The notes under the pieces were generated by a model. That model did no database searches and was not told the origin of the DNA. It saw only the letters and a program-made list of their open reading frames with translations. A program made the translations under genes and the position numbers. From Spirosoma rigui (GTDB lineage: Bacteria > Bacteroidota > Bacteroidia > Cytophagales > Spirosomataceae), in the NCBI RefSeq assembly GCF_002067135.1, contig NZ_CP020105.1:2790001-2854000 (forward strand): 64,000 nucleotides of DNA. The letters are read 5' to 3'. Of the stretch, positions 15,411 through 24,253 are shown one piece after another (the first letter of the stretch is position 1; each line of letters begins with the position of its first letter).

Positions 15411-16511
15411 TTAATATAAACCCAGGTCATCGACATAAATGACCGTAGGAGCGTTGCCGCTGAATTCCTGGAGGGTAATTTCGGTCAGATTACCCGTAGC
15501 GCCCAACGATGCGAGCGGTACGGCATAATCGGTCCAGGTGCCGGCATGGAGCACCAGTTGCCGCCCGGCGTCGTAGTTGCCGTTCACCACCAGTTTGACA
15601 ATTTTACCTTCGGTGCCGCCGTAGATCGAAAATTTGAGCCCGGTAGCACCCGCCAGTGGTAGGGCGGTACCGCCGTTGAGCAGCTGGAACCCGCCAAACC
15701 CACCCGTATATTCATATTTCAGGGACCCGGTGCCGCGCTTGATAACGCCTTTTGAGGGGACTTCCGGTGTGCCGCTCCAGCCCCCGGCCGTCCAGCCCGA
15801 AGCCAGCGCATCGGTGAAGATGGGCGTTCGGAAACCGAATGGAACACTGTAGGACGCGGTACCCCCCGGTGTCGTTACTGACAGGGCTCCCGCCGAAACA
15901 GAGGCCGGAACGGTGACTTTTAACTGCGTACCCGTCTTGTCGGTGATGGTTCCCGCCACAGTCCCGAACCGTACTGCACTCACATTATCGAACGTAGTGC
16001 CGGTGATGGTGATCACGTCGCCCGCGGCACCTGCCAGCTGGTCGACGCGGGTGATGACCGGTGCCGGCTGCTGGATCGAGAAGGCATATTCAACTGTGCC
16101 ACCCTGCGTAACCACACGCAGCTTGTTGCTGCCGGCAAAGGGAGTCGTCAGCGGAATCGAAACCAGGATGGAGTTGTCCGTCACCAGCGCCGGGTTGAAA
16201 TACGCGTTGACATCGTTGAAATAAACCGCCGATACTGTCCGCAGGTGCTGGCCAACGATGGCGTATAGCGTGCCCGGCTTGCCGAGTGCCGTCGTCGAAT
16301 CGAAGGGAACCGGTGTGGTGCGGGTTGCGGTATAGGTGGAGTCCAGGTTATAAGGCGTCTGATAGGTCGAGAGCGAGTCTTTGCTGACGGTACGTACGCG
16401 GCTGATGACAGGCGCGGGTGTAACGTCGTCTTGCTGCCGACAGGCGTCTAAACTGCCAATGAGAGCCAACAGGCCGCACAGGCTAACGAAATGCTTGAAA
16501 ATGGCTTTCAT
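15411..16511 (-). CDS. IPT/TIG-domain surface glycan-binding lipoprotein
   Basis: 366 residues with a lipoprotein signal (LLALIGSLDAC, lipidated Cys near residue 24). Two IPT/TIG Ig-like modules follow. The first, about residues 35-150, contains VSAVYFNDVNAYF; the second, about 150-230, has the typical ITGTTFDNVSAVRFG and VTTPGGTASYSVPFG. The C-terminal 130 residues look like a carbohydrate-binding beta-sandwich, with aromatic-rich GWTAGGWSG and a final VIYVDDLGLY. It lies directly after SusD, where polysaccharide loci encode accessory surface glycan-binding proteins, so the expected role is polysaccharide capture at the outer membrane. Ligand unknown. It lies 11 bases from the SusD gene and is clearly in the same operon. 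Confidence 0.85.
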   Translation of the reverse strand: MKAIFKHFVSLCGLLALIGSLDACRQQDDVTPAPVISRVRTVSKDSLSTYQTPYNLDSTYTATRTTPVPFDSTTALGKPGTLYAIVGQHLRTVSAVYFNDVNAYFNPALVTDNSILVSIPLTTPFAGSNKLRVVTQGGTVEYAFSIQQPAPVITRVDQLAGAAGDVITITGTTFDNVSAVRFGTVAGTITDKTGTQLKVTVPASVSAGALSVTTPGGTASYSVPFGFRTPIFTDALASGWTAGGWSGTPEVPSKGVIKRGTGSLKYEYTGGFGGFQLLNGGTALPLAGATGLKFSIYGGTEGKIVKLVVNGNYDAGRQLVLHAGTWTDYAVPLASLGATGNLTEITLQEFSGNAPTVIYVDDLGLY

Positions 16512-16522
16512 ACCGAACGGGG

Positions 16523-18118
16523 TTATTTAAATGTGTAAGGAACAGGGACCTGGGTCAGCAGCGGGTTGATGGCCGTTTCGGTGGAAGGGTAGGGGAACCG
16601 GAACCGATCATTGGTAGGCGTATAGCGCTCCGAGTAGATCTCGGTCTTGTCGTTGCTGTAGGTGCCCCGTTCCTGCTGGCTGATGATGGCAATGGCTTTG
16701 GGGTGCGTGGTGGCGTTGAAGCCGTCGATCCGGCCCAGGTCGAACCAGTAGTCGCCTTCAATGGCCAGCTCCAGCCGCCGTTCGCGCAGGATGTCGGCCT
16801 GGGTGATAGCTGTTTTTGGCGCCAGCCCCGCCCGGCTTCGCACCAGGTTGAACGGCGTCAGGGCAGCTGCGCTGTTAGTGCTGGCGGCTCCGGCCAGTAC
16901 CGCTTCGGCTTCAATGAGCAGCACTTCGGCGTAGCGCATCAGGTAGGTATTGTTGCCCGCTGACTGCGCAGCACCCAGCCCGCCGTTGTCGGCGCGTGTG
17001 CCGACCACATACTTTTTGATGCCCGCTTTGGTATTCTGGGCATTTACGTCGGCCGGAACGGTATAGCCGCCCCCGGCCGAATTCAGCTCGGGATACACGT
17101 CGCCGGCGAGCATGATCGTGGCTTTGCGCCGAACATCGCCCGGTTCTTTGGCAAAGTCGGCCTGCAGGTCAAGCGTAGGCCCAATGACGCTATAGCCGTC
17201 GCCGGTGCCGGTGATTTGCGAGCTGATGGCAAACGAAGCCTGCATGGAGTTGCCTCGCCCATATTGACCGCCCCCTACCCATTGCAGGGCCAGGATTGAC
17301 TCTTCGTTGTTGTTGTTGGCGGTACGGAACAGGTCGGCGAAGGTGCGTCCGGCTACCTGGGCACCGTAGAGCTTAAACTCACCGCTGTTGATGACCTTTT
17401 CGGCATAGGCGCGGGCCTGGGTGTAGTTCTGCCGGTAGAGATACACTTTGGCGAGCAGGGCCGAGGCCGAGCCGCTGGATACGTGCCCGTTCTCGACCGA
17501 TGTTCCCGAGCGGATCTTTTGGGTGCAGTTGGCTTCGGCGAACTCCAGGTCCTTGATAATAAACGTGTATACGTCTTCGACCGGGTTGGTGTTGATCTTG
17601 GGCGAGTAAACGAAGTCCAGCGTATTCTCGATGATGGGAACGTTGCCCCACAGCCGCACGAGGTAGAAGTAAGCCACCGCCCGCATCAGCCGGGCTTCGC
17701 CAAGCGCATTGTTGACCACCGCCCGATCCACCGAAGCCGGCACTTTGGCGGGCATGTTGTTGATGATGGCATTGGCCTGCGCCACCACCGAGAACAGCGA
17801 TTTCCAGCCGTTGGTCAGCTCGTTGTTGTCGGCCGTAACGGAGAAGTTGGTGAAGTTGACAACGTCGCCCGAGTAGGTCCGGGCGTTGCCACCCGACAGC
17901 TCAGTGATGGCCCAGAACGCTTTGTTGTTAAAATTGAACCAGGGCACGTTATAGAGCGCATTCGTGCTGGCTTTCACCTGTTCGGCCGTCTGGTAGTAAC
18001 TATCCAGCGTAAGCGCATCCTCGGGCGCCCGGTCGAAGAAGGTATCCCGGCAGCCCGAGACGGTAACGCTAACGGCGGTGAGCAGGATAAGGAGGTATGT
18101 ATTGGGAGTCGATTTCAT
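16523..18118 (-). CDS. SusD/RagB-family outer-membrane lipoprotein
   Basis: 531 residues. Lipoprotein signal LILLTAVSVTVSGC, then the SusD start pattern (DTFFDRAPEDALTLDSYYQT). The N-terminal TPR-like domain includes ANAIINNMP and EARLMRAVAYFYLVRLWGNVPI, a very typical SusD sequence. The C-terminal part has the conserved RYAEVLLIEAEA and ILRERRLELAIEGDYWFDLGR. SusD proteins form the lid of the SusC transporter and bind the target glycan. The gene is 15 bases downstream of susC-like and 11 bases upstream of the IPT/TIG lipoprotein gene, so the three form a tight operon. Confidence 0.96.
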   Translation of the reverse strand: MKSTPNTYLLILLTAVSVTVSGCRDTFFDRAPEDALTLDSYYQTAEQVKASTNALYNVPWFNFNNKAFWAITELSGGNARTYSGDVVNFTNFSVTADNNELTNGWKSLFSVVAQANAIINNMPAKVPASVDRAVVNNALGEARLMRAVAYFYLVRLWGNVPIIENTLDFVYSPKINTNPVEDVYTFIIKDLEFAEANCTQKIRSGTSVENGHVSSGSASALLAKVYLYRQNYTQARAYAEKVINSGEFKLYGAQVAGRTFADLFRTANNNNEESILALQWVGGGQYGRGNSMQASFAISSQITGTGDGYSVIGPTLDLQADFAKEPGDVRRKATIMLAGDVYPELNSAGGGYTVPADVNAQNTKAGIKKYVVGTRADNGGLGAAQSAGNNTYLMRYAEVLLIEAEAVLAGAASTNSAAALTPFNLVRSRAGLAPKTAITQADILRERRLELAIEGDYWFDLGRIDGFNATTHPKAIAIISQQERGTYSNDKTEIYSERYTPTNDRFRFPYPSTETAINPLLTQVPVPYTFK

Positions 18119-18133
18119 GAGGGGACAGCGAAA

Positions 18134-21100
18134 TTAAAATTCAGCATTGATACCGAACGTAATGGTGCGGGGTAGGGGATACCGACCATTCTCTACGTTC
18201 ATTTGCAGCGAGTTCTGGTTGAAAGCACCTACTTCGGGGTCGTAGCCCGAGTACTTCGTGAACGTGTACAGGTTCTGAACGCTGCCGTACACTTTCAGGC
18301 GGTTCAGCTTGATCTTCCGGGCAACAGCCGTTGGAATGGTGTAGCCGATGTTCAGGTTCTGGATACGGGCGTAGGAGCCGTCTTCCACAAACCGGTCCGA
18401 GATGAACAGGTTGGGGTTGTCGATACCGCTCTTCGGGGCCGGCACATCGGTGTTGGTATTGGTGGGTGTCCAGTAGTTACCCGCCGAGGTGAACTGGTTG
18501 TTGTACAGGTTGGAGAGGCCACCCACCGTCCGGCGCGTCAGGTTCAGGATCTTGGCCCCGTAGGACCCCTGAAGAAACAAACTCACGTCGAACGATTTGT
18601 AGGTGAACGTATTGGTCAGACCAAAGGTGAACTTGGGGTTCGGGTTGCCAATGATGGTGCGGTCCTGCTCGTTGACAACACCGTCGCCGTTCACGTCTTC
18701 GTACTGCACATCGCCCAGCCAGGTACCCGCACTGGAGTTCTGCACGGGCCGGTTGAACTGTACCGGAGCCGCAGCCAGCTGCTCGGCATTCTGGAACAGC
18801 CCTTTCACTTTGTAGCCGTAGAACTGCCCGATGGGCTGGCCAACGACCGTCCGGGTGACGGGTACGTTCAGGAAACCGCTGTACACGCTGTTGATGATTT
18901 CGGTGAAGTTCTCCGACAGCTCTTTCACGCTGTTTTTGTACTGGGAGAAGATCAGGGTCGTATTCCAGCGCAGATCGCCTTTGGTAATGTTTTTGGATGT
19001 CAGCGTCAGGTCGATGCCCCGGTTCTGCATCTGCCCTAGGTTCACGTAGGGCGACGCGATTCCACCCAGGTAGTTGAAGTCGCCAATCAGGTAGGAAGGC
19101 AGCGGCAGCTGGTACAGGAAGTTCTTCGACAGCTTGTTGTAGACGTCGATGGTGGCGTTGAAACGGCTGCCCAGAAAGGCCAGGTCGACGCCCAGGTTCA
19201 CCTGCGTGTTGCTTTCCCATTTCAGGTTGGGGTTGGCAATACGGTCGGTCAGGAAGCCCGTTCCCAGACCCGTTGAGGTAGGCGACAGCGACGACCCGTA
19301 GAGGTAGTTGGCGATCTGCTGGTTCCCCACAGCGCCGTAGCCCACGCGGATACGAACATCGTCGGCCACCTTCTTGACGCCCGCCATGAACGGTTCTTCA
19401 ATGATCCGCCACGACGCGGCAAACGACGGGAAGTATCCCACCTGCCGGCCCTGCGCGAACTTCGACGAGCGGTCGGCCCGGATGGTAGCCGTCAGGCTGT
19501 AGCGGTCTTTGAAAGCATAAATAGCCCGGGCGTAGACCGACTCCAGCGACTGGCTTCCCTTGAACTCGTTGTTGGTGGCCGTAGCGGCTTCGCCCAGGTT
19601 GAGCGACTTGACATCGTTGCTGTAGAAGCCCGCCCGGTACCCTTCAATGCCATTCCAGCGCGACTGCTGTACCTCGTGACCCAATAAGCCGGTTACGTTA
19701 TGGTTACCGCCAAACGTATGGGTATAGGTCAGGTAGTTTTTCAGGATGTTGAACGAATTCTTCTGCCACCGCTGGTTCAGTGTTGCCGTGGTATTCACAA
19801 ACCGGCCGAACGAGTATGTGGGGACAAAGTAGGTGTTGTCGGAGTAGCCGAAATCACCACCCAGCTCCGTCCGGAACGAGAGCGAATTGGAGAACTTGAT
19901 ATCGGCGTAGATATTGCCGTTCAACCCCGTCCGGTTCAGCCGGTTGGTGATGCTCAGCGCCTGGGCCACCGGATTGATTACCCCCGCCGTAGCGTTTGGG
20001 TCGTTCGGCGGACCGGCAAAGGAGCCGTCGGGGTTACGTACCGCTACGTCCGGTGCCTGGAGCATGGCCAGGTAGATAATGCCGTTGACGTTGTCATTCA
20101 GCGTTACGTTGTCGACCGAGCTGCTGCCCGTCAGGCTCACGCCCATCTTGAACCAGGGCTTCACCTGCCCGTCGATGTTGGTGCGGAAGGTATACCGGTT
20201 GAAGCCCGAGCCAATGACGATGCCGTCCTGCTTCAGGTAGCCGCCCGACACGTAGTAGTTGATGCCTTCCTTGCCGCCTGATATGGACACCTGGTGGTTT
20301 TGCATCACGGCCGACTTAAACACCTCGCGCTGCCAGTCGGTCCCTTCGGGCAACAGGCTGGGATCGGCAAAGTCGACCCGGCGCTGGGTGCCGTACACAT
20401 CGGCAAGGTCATTCTGAAGCTTGGCGTACTGCGGCAGCTTCATCAGGCTTAGGTATTTCGAGGGCGACTGCACGCCTACATAGCCGTCGTAGGCAATGCG
20501 CGCACTGCCGTTCTTGCCTCGTTTGGTGGTAATGATGATCACCCCGTTGGCTGCCCGGTTTCCGTAGATGGCCGTTGCCGACGCATCTTTCAGGACGTCG
20601 ATCGACTCAATGTCGTTGGGGTTAATCAGCGACAGTGGACTAACGCCACTCTGGCCGCTGCCGTTGAAGTTCTGCAAAGGCGACCGGCCACTGGTGCTCT
20701 GGTTGTTGGCATCGCCTGAAATAGGAACGCCGTCGATCACGTACAGCGGTTCACTGCTGCCGGTAAGCGAAGTAATGCCCCGGATACGTACCGACGTCGA
20801 ACTGCCCGGCTGGCCGGAGTTCTGGGTAACTGTCAGGCCGGCGGCCCGTCCCTGAAGCAGCTGGTCGACACTGGGCTGCGGAATGTTGGCGATCTCGTCG
20901 GCCCGGACGCTCGAGATGGCTCCGTTTACGTCCTGCCGGCGCTGCGTGCCGTAGCCAATGACTACGACGTCGTTCAGGACGTTGTCGGCCGCCCGGAGCT
21001 TGATATCGAACGACTGGCGGTTGCCAATGGCTACTTCCTGGGTAGTCATCCCGATGTAGGAAACAACCAGCGTTTGCGCCCCCGCGGGTACATTCAGGGT

Positions 21101-21367
21101 AAACTTCCCGTCGCCATCGGTTGTCGTACCTACCTGCGTCCCCTTGACGGATACAGTAGCCCCCGGCAGCGCCCCGCCCCGTTCGTCTGATACGGTACCG
21201 CGGATCAGGGCGTTTACGTCGGATAGCCGGGAGTTGGTCACCCGTTTGGTTGGGTCCGAAAGACCCTCGTGTTGGTACGTTGGGATTCGGTCCGGTCGAT
21301 TGTCGGTGGCATGAGCGCCCGACAGATGGCTCACTAGGACGAAACCCGAAAGCATATGTTTAAGCAT
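18134..21367 (-). CDS. SusC/RagA-family TonB-dependent outer-membrane transporter
   Basis: 1077 residues. After the signal peptide comes a carboxypeptidase-D-like beta-sandwich (about residues 55-135, from IRGTVSDERGGALPGATV to SYIGMTTQEVAIG), characteristic of SusC proteins. The plug starts at DVVVIGYGTQRRQDVNGAI and contains RIRGITSL and the SusC motif EPLYVIDGVP. The rest is the 22-stranded barrel, ending in RTITFGINAEF with a terminal Phe. It imports oligosaccharides across the outer membrane using TonB energy, with SusD as lid. The start at 21367 gives a short signal (MLKHMLSGFVL); an ATG at 21400 adds 11 residues and cannot be excluded. It is the first gene of the operon, and the two-component system lies directly upstream. 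Confidence 0.95.
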   Translation of the reverse strand: MLKHMLSGFVLVSHLSGAHATDNRPDRIPTYQHEGLSDPTKRVTNSRLSDVNALIRGTVSDERGGALPGATVSVKGTQVGTTTDGDGKFTLNVPAGAQTLVVSYIGMTTQEVAIGNRQSFDIKLRAADNVLNDVVVIGYGTQRRQDVNGAISSVRADEIANIPQPSVDQLLQGRAAGLTVTQNSGQPGSSTSVRIRGITSLTGSSEPLYVIDGVPISGDANNQSTSGRSPLQNFNGSGQSGVSPLSLINPNDIESIDVLKDASATAIYGNRAANGVIIITTKRGKNGSARIAYDGYVGVQSPSKYLSLMKLPQYAKLQNDLADVYGTQRRVDFADPSLLPEGTDWQREVFKSAVMQNHQVSISGGKEGINYYVSGGYLKQDGIVIGSGFNRYTFRTNIDGQVKPWFKMGVSLTGSSSVDNVTLNDNVNGIIYLAMLQAPDVAVRNPDGSFAGPPNDPNATAGVINPVAQALSITNRLNRTGLNGNIYADIKFSNSLSFRTELGGDFGYSDNTYFVPTYSFGRFVNTTATLNQRWQKNSFNILKNYLTYTHTFGGNHNVTGLLGHEVQQSRWNGIEGYRAGFYSNDVKSLNLGEAATATNNEFKGSQSLESVYARAIYAFKDRYSLTATIRADRSSKFAQGRQVGYFPSFAASWRIIEEPFMAGVKKVADDVRIRVGYGAVGNQQIANYLYGSSLSPTSTGLGTGFLTDRIANPNLKWESNTQVNLGVDLAFLGSRFNATIDVYNKLSKNFLYQLPLPSYLIGDFNYLGGIASPYVNLGQMQNRGIDLTLTSKNITKGDLRWNTTLIFSQYKNSVKELSENFTEIINSVYSGFLNVPVTRTVVGQPIGQFYGYKVKGLFQNAEQLAAAPVQFNRPVQNSSAGTWLGDVQYEDVNGDGVVNEQDRTIIGNPNPKFTFGLTNTFTYKSFDVSLFLQGSYGAKILNLTRRTVGGLSNLYNNQFTSAGNYWTPTNTNTDVPAPKSGIDNPNLFISDRFVEDGSYARIQNLNIGYTIPTAVARKIKLNRLKVYGSVQNLYTFTKYSGYDPEVGAFNQNSLQMNVENGRYPLPRTITFGINAEF

Positions 21368-21510
21368 AGATGTAGAAAATAAAAAATTCGATATGGTCAA
21401 TGGAAGTAGTAGACGTTATTTTGGACATTAGTCGGACCGGGCGGGCAGTTGTCGAGCCGCCTGAGCCTGTACAGGCCCGGTTTAGTACCGAAAGAAGGAT
21501 GATTTACTGG

Positions 21511-23331
21511 CTAGGCGGTGGACTCCGCGAGGGGGTTGGGAGCCGGCGCTTTATCGGCGTAAACCGGGGGCGGATCGCCTTTGATAAGCCGCTGCATGGG
21601 TAAGGATATAAGAACCGACGTTCCTTTTTCGGGCCTGCTTTGCCAGATCACCTGCCCACCCAGATAGGCAATGCGGGTTTTTACGTTGAGTACGCCACTG
21701 CCCTGGTGAGTGGTGGTGTCAAAATCACCGCCCTGGCCATCGTCTTCCACGCTGATCAGCGCCCGCTCCTCATCAGTCATTACCTGAACCGTAATACATT
21801 CAGCATGGGCGTGTTTGAGGGCATTGTTCAGGAGTTCCTGAATGACGCGGTAAATCATGACCGAAGCTTCGTCGCCCAAGACCGGCAACTGACCGTAGTG
21901 CTGCAGCAACAGCCGGGTCTGGTTCACCAGGTTGAGTTTCTGAACCAGGTCTTCCAGCGCCGGAATCAACCCGAACATTGACAGGGCGTAGGGGCGCAGG
22001 TCGTTGGAGATAAGCCGTGTTTCGACGCAGGCATCGTCCAGGAACTGGTTCAGTGGTTCTTTGACTGAGCGGGGGAGCTGGTCCTGGTGCGCTTCTACGA
22101 AGAGTTTGATACGCGACAGCTGAATACCGAGGCCGTCGTGCAGGTCGCGGGCAATGCGGCTGCGCTCCCCTTCCTGCCCTTCAATCATAGACCGGAGCGA
22201 TTTCAGTTCGAGTTCCCGGATTTGCTGCTGGGCAATAACAGTTTGCTGATGGGTAATCAGTTTCTGCTGGCCGCGCAGCAGGAACAGGGCAATAACGCCG
22301 AATACGCTGATGATCAGCACGGCGATGAGGACAAGGTTGAGGGTCTGCTGGTGCCGGTTCTGTTCTTCGACCAGCTTTTTCTCGACGGCAAGGGTGCTGA
22401 TCCGGTTGTTAAGCTCGTGCAGCCGGATACTTTTGGTTTGTTCAGAATTGTAAAACTGGTTCGTAAAATCCAGGGCTTTCAGGGCAAACTGGTAAGCCTG
22501 CCGGTAATTACCCAGACGCGAGTAACTGTCGGCCGTGTGCTTCGACAGCTCCTGCATCATGGTGATGTTCTTTTGCTCGTTGGCTATCACGTAGCTCTTC
22601 TGATAGGCCGCAATAGCCTCCTGCGAGCGGTCGCTGAACTGGTCGACAATGCCCAGGTAGAAATAGTTAAGCGCAATGAGCCATCGGGTATTCATTTTGG
22701 TAGCCATGGCCAGACTGCGTGTGGCATAGTACTTAGCTGAGTCGGGCTGCTTCGACCGCAGGTAGGTCGTTGCCAGCAGGTTCAGCGCGTAAGCCTGAAA
22801 GTTGGCCTCCCGGTAGCGGGCAGCCATGCGTTCGGTTTCACGCAGCTCCGTAATCAGGCTACGGGCCATAGGCTCCCGCCGTTGCCGCATGTTGGCCAGC
22901 GCCAGCCGGCCTTCAATCACCTTGGCCATGTTGCGGGTCCGGGCGAAATACGACAGAGCTTTCTGCAAATGCTGCTCGCCGTTGGATTGTAGAAACGGGT
23001 CCTGCGAATAGTAGTCGCCAATGATGAGGTGGGTATTGTAATAGCCCAGGGAGTCGCCGGCCATCTGGGCGTATTTCAAGCCGTTGAAATAGCAGGTTAT
23101 GGTGTGTTTGTTATAGCCATACTGGTTCTGGTAAAGGCCGCCCAACTGGAGGTAAGCGTGGGCAACGGCGTTGTACTCGTTCTGCTGAAGGAGGGATTTG
23201 ATCCGGGCCTGCAGGCTGTCGATCCCGGCCGACTGGGCACAGACGTGCCTCGGCCGAAGCCAGCCGCCCAGGAGCAGCGTCAGGCAAACGAGCCATACGT
23301 ATCGTGGTATCCGTAAGCCGGTGTTTCCCAT
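21511..23331 (-). CDS. TPR-containing sensor histidine kinase (HisKA_3 type)
   Basis: 606 residues. The signal or first membrane segment (YVWLVCLTLLLGGWL) is followed by a periplasmic region of TPR-like helices (about residues 35-330; e.g. AHAYLQLGGLYQ, AIAAYQKSYVIANEQKN). A coiled segment leads to a membrane helix (LVLIAVLIISVFGVIALFLL). The cytoplasmic part has the HisKA_3 phosphoacceptor in ERSRIARDLHDGLG and an HATPase domain (VIQELLNNALKHA, SVEDDGQGGDF, GSGVLNVKTRIAYLGG). This architecture pairs with NarL-type regulators, and the matching gene ends 11 bases upstream. Its position between the regulator and susC suggests it controls the polysaccharide locus. An ATG at 23355 would overlap the regulator gene; 23331 is preferred. 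Confidence 0.9.
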   Translation of the reverse strand: MGNTGLRIPRYVWLVCLTLLLGGWLRPRHVCAQSAGIDSLQARIKSLLQQNEYNAVAHAYLQLGGLYQNQYGYNKHTITCYFNGLKYAQMAGDSLGYYNTHLIIGDYYSQDPFLQSNGEQHLQKALSYFARTRNMAKVIEGRLALANMRQRREPMARSLITELRETERMAARYREANFQAYALNLLATTYLRSKQPDSAKYYATRSLAMATKMNTRWLIALNYFYLGIVDQFSDRSQEAIAAYQKSYVIANEQKNITMMQELSKHTADSYSRLGNYRQAYQFALKALDFTNQFYNSEQTKSIRLHELNNRISTLAVEKKLVEEQNRHQQTLNLVLIAVLIISVFGVIALFLLRGQQKLITHQQTVIAQQQIRELELKSLRSMIEGQEGERSRIARDLHDGLGIQLSRIKLFVEAHQDQLPRSVKEPLNQFLDDACVETRLISNDLRPYALSMFGLIPALEDLVQKLNLVNQTRLLLQHYGQLPVLGDEASVMIYRVIQELLNNALKHAHAECITVQVMTDEERALISVEDDGQGGDFDTTTHQGSGVLNVKTRIAYLGGQVIWQSRPEKGTSVLISLPMQRLIKGDPPPVYADKAPAPNPLAESTA

Positions 23332-23342
23332 GGTTGTCTGCC

Positions 23343-23990
23343 CTAGTTGATACACTGTAGTTCCATAGCCGTTTTAATAAGGAGCGCCGTGTTAGGAACG
23401 CCGAACTTCATCAGCAGGCTGCTGCGGTGAAACTCGACGGCTTTGCTGCTGACGAACAGTTGCGTAGCCATCTGCTGCGTGGTCAGCCCCTGCGCAATCA
23501 GTCCCAGCACTTCCGTTTCGCGGGGGGTGAGGGTTGGTTTGGCACCCATACCCTGTTGTGTTTTCCGGCTTCTGGGACTTTCGGTGAGCAGGAGTTGCAG
23601 GATCGTGTCGTTGAAGTACTGTTTGCCGTGGTGCACCGTTCGGATAGCCTGCAGCAGTTCGACTTTGGTCGTGTTCTTGAGCAGGTAGCCGCTGGCCCCT
23701 TTTTTCACCATCCGTTTTACCAGGCTGGCATCGTCGTGCATGGTTAGGGCAATGATTTTGGTGGCCGGGTGCTGTTGATGAATTTGTTCGCAGAGGTCCA
23801 GGCCATCTTCCACGCGTGGAAACGAGATATCCAGCAGGACTACGTCGGCCGGGTTAAGGGCCAGTTTTTCCCTGACCGACTGGGCCGTGTAGCACCGTTC
23901 GACCACTTCTATTTCGTCAGCTCCTGAAATAAGAGACGCAATACCCTCAACGAATACGTTGTGGTCGTCGGCGATCAAGACCTGTATCAT
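23343..23990 (-). CDS. NarL/LuxR-family response regulator
   Basis: 215 residues. The receiver domain has the acidic pair in LIADDH, the phosphoacceptor D54 in VLLDISFP and the conserved Lys in GYLLKNTTK. The C-terminal LuxR helix-turn-helix has TLTPRETEVLGLIAQGLTTQQMATQLFVSSKAVEFHRSSLLMKFG. It is a transcription regulator activated by the TPR histidine kinase encoded immediately downstream. A TACTTTTG promoter element lies about 77 bases upstream of the ATG. A probable target is the adjacent susC operon; this is inferred from position. Confidence 0.93.
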   Translation of the reverse strand: MIQVLIADDHNVFVEGIASLISGADEIEVVERCYTAQSVREKLALNPADVVLLDISFPRVEDGLDLCEQIHQQHPATKIIALTMHDDASLVKRMVKKGASGYLLKNTTKVELLQAIRTVHHGKQYFNDTILQLLLTESPRSRKTQQGMGAKPTLTPRETEVLGLIAQGLTTQQMATQLFVSSKAVEFHRSSLLMKFGVPNTALLIKTAMELQCIN

Positions 23991-24066
23991 GGAGTTGGGT
24001 TTGTGGTTACGCGCTTTCCCGGCTCACGATCAGAAAAGTACAGTGGTAAAATAGAATTTTAATTAG

Positions 24067-24074
24067 CAAAAGTA
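24067..24074 (-). promoter_or_regulatory. -7 element (TACTTTTG on minus strand)
   Basis: Plus-strand CAAAAGTA reads TACTTTTG on the minus strand, an exact TAnnTTTG match, 77 bases before the response-regulator start at 23990. The -33 element is not obvious. Confidence 0.4.
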
Positions 24075-24253
24075 GGATTGTAATGCAAGCGCAGCCGTAG
24101 TAGAAACCCTACCAAGTAAAAATTTAGGATAAACCCTAGGCTGTTGACGTTTGTGTCAAAGAAACGGAAACGGTGGTGGATTTGTGCAATAGTAACCCAT
24201 TGAGTCCGGGTAATCCGGCTGTTTCCTAAAGACGCATCGGTCAATTTGTTCGG

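Noticed and set aside
18203..20281. Several plus-strand open frames of 190-280 codons opposite susC
   Set aside because: They are shadows in a GC-rich coding region. They show no domains and no starts with promoter elements, while the minus-strand SusC protein is unmistakable.
24059..24244. 61-codon minus-strand frame upstream of the NarL-type regulator
   Set aside because: No recognisable sequence, and it overlaps the probable regulator promoter (24067-24074).
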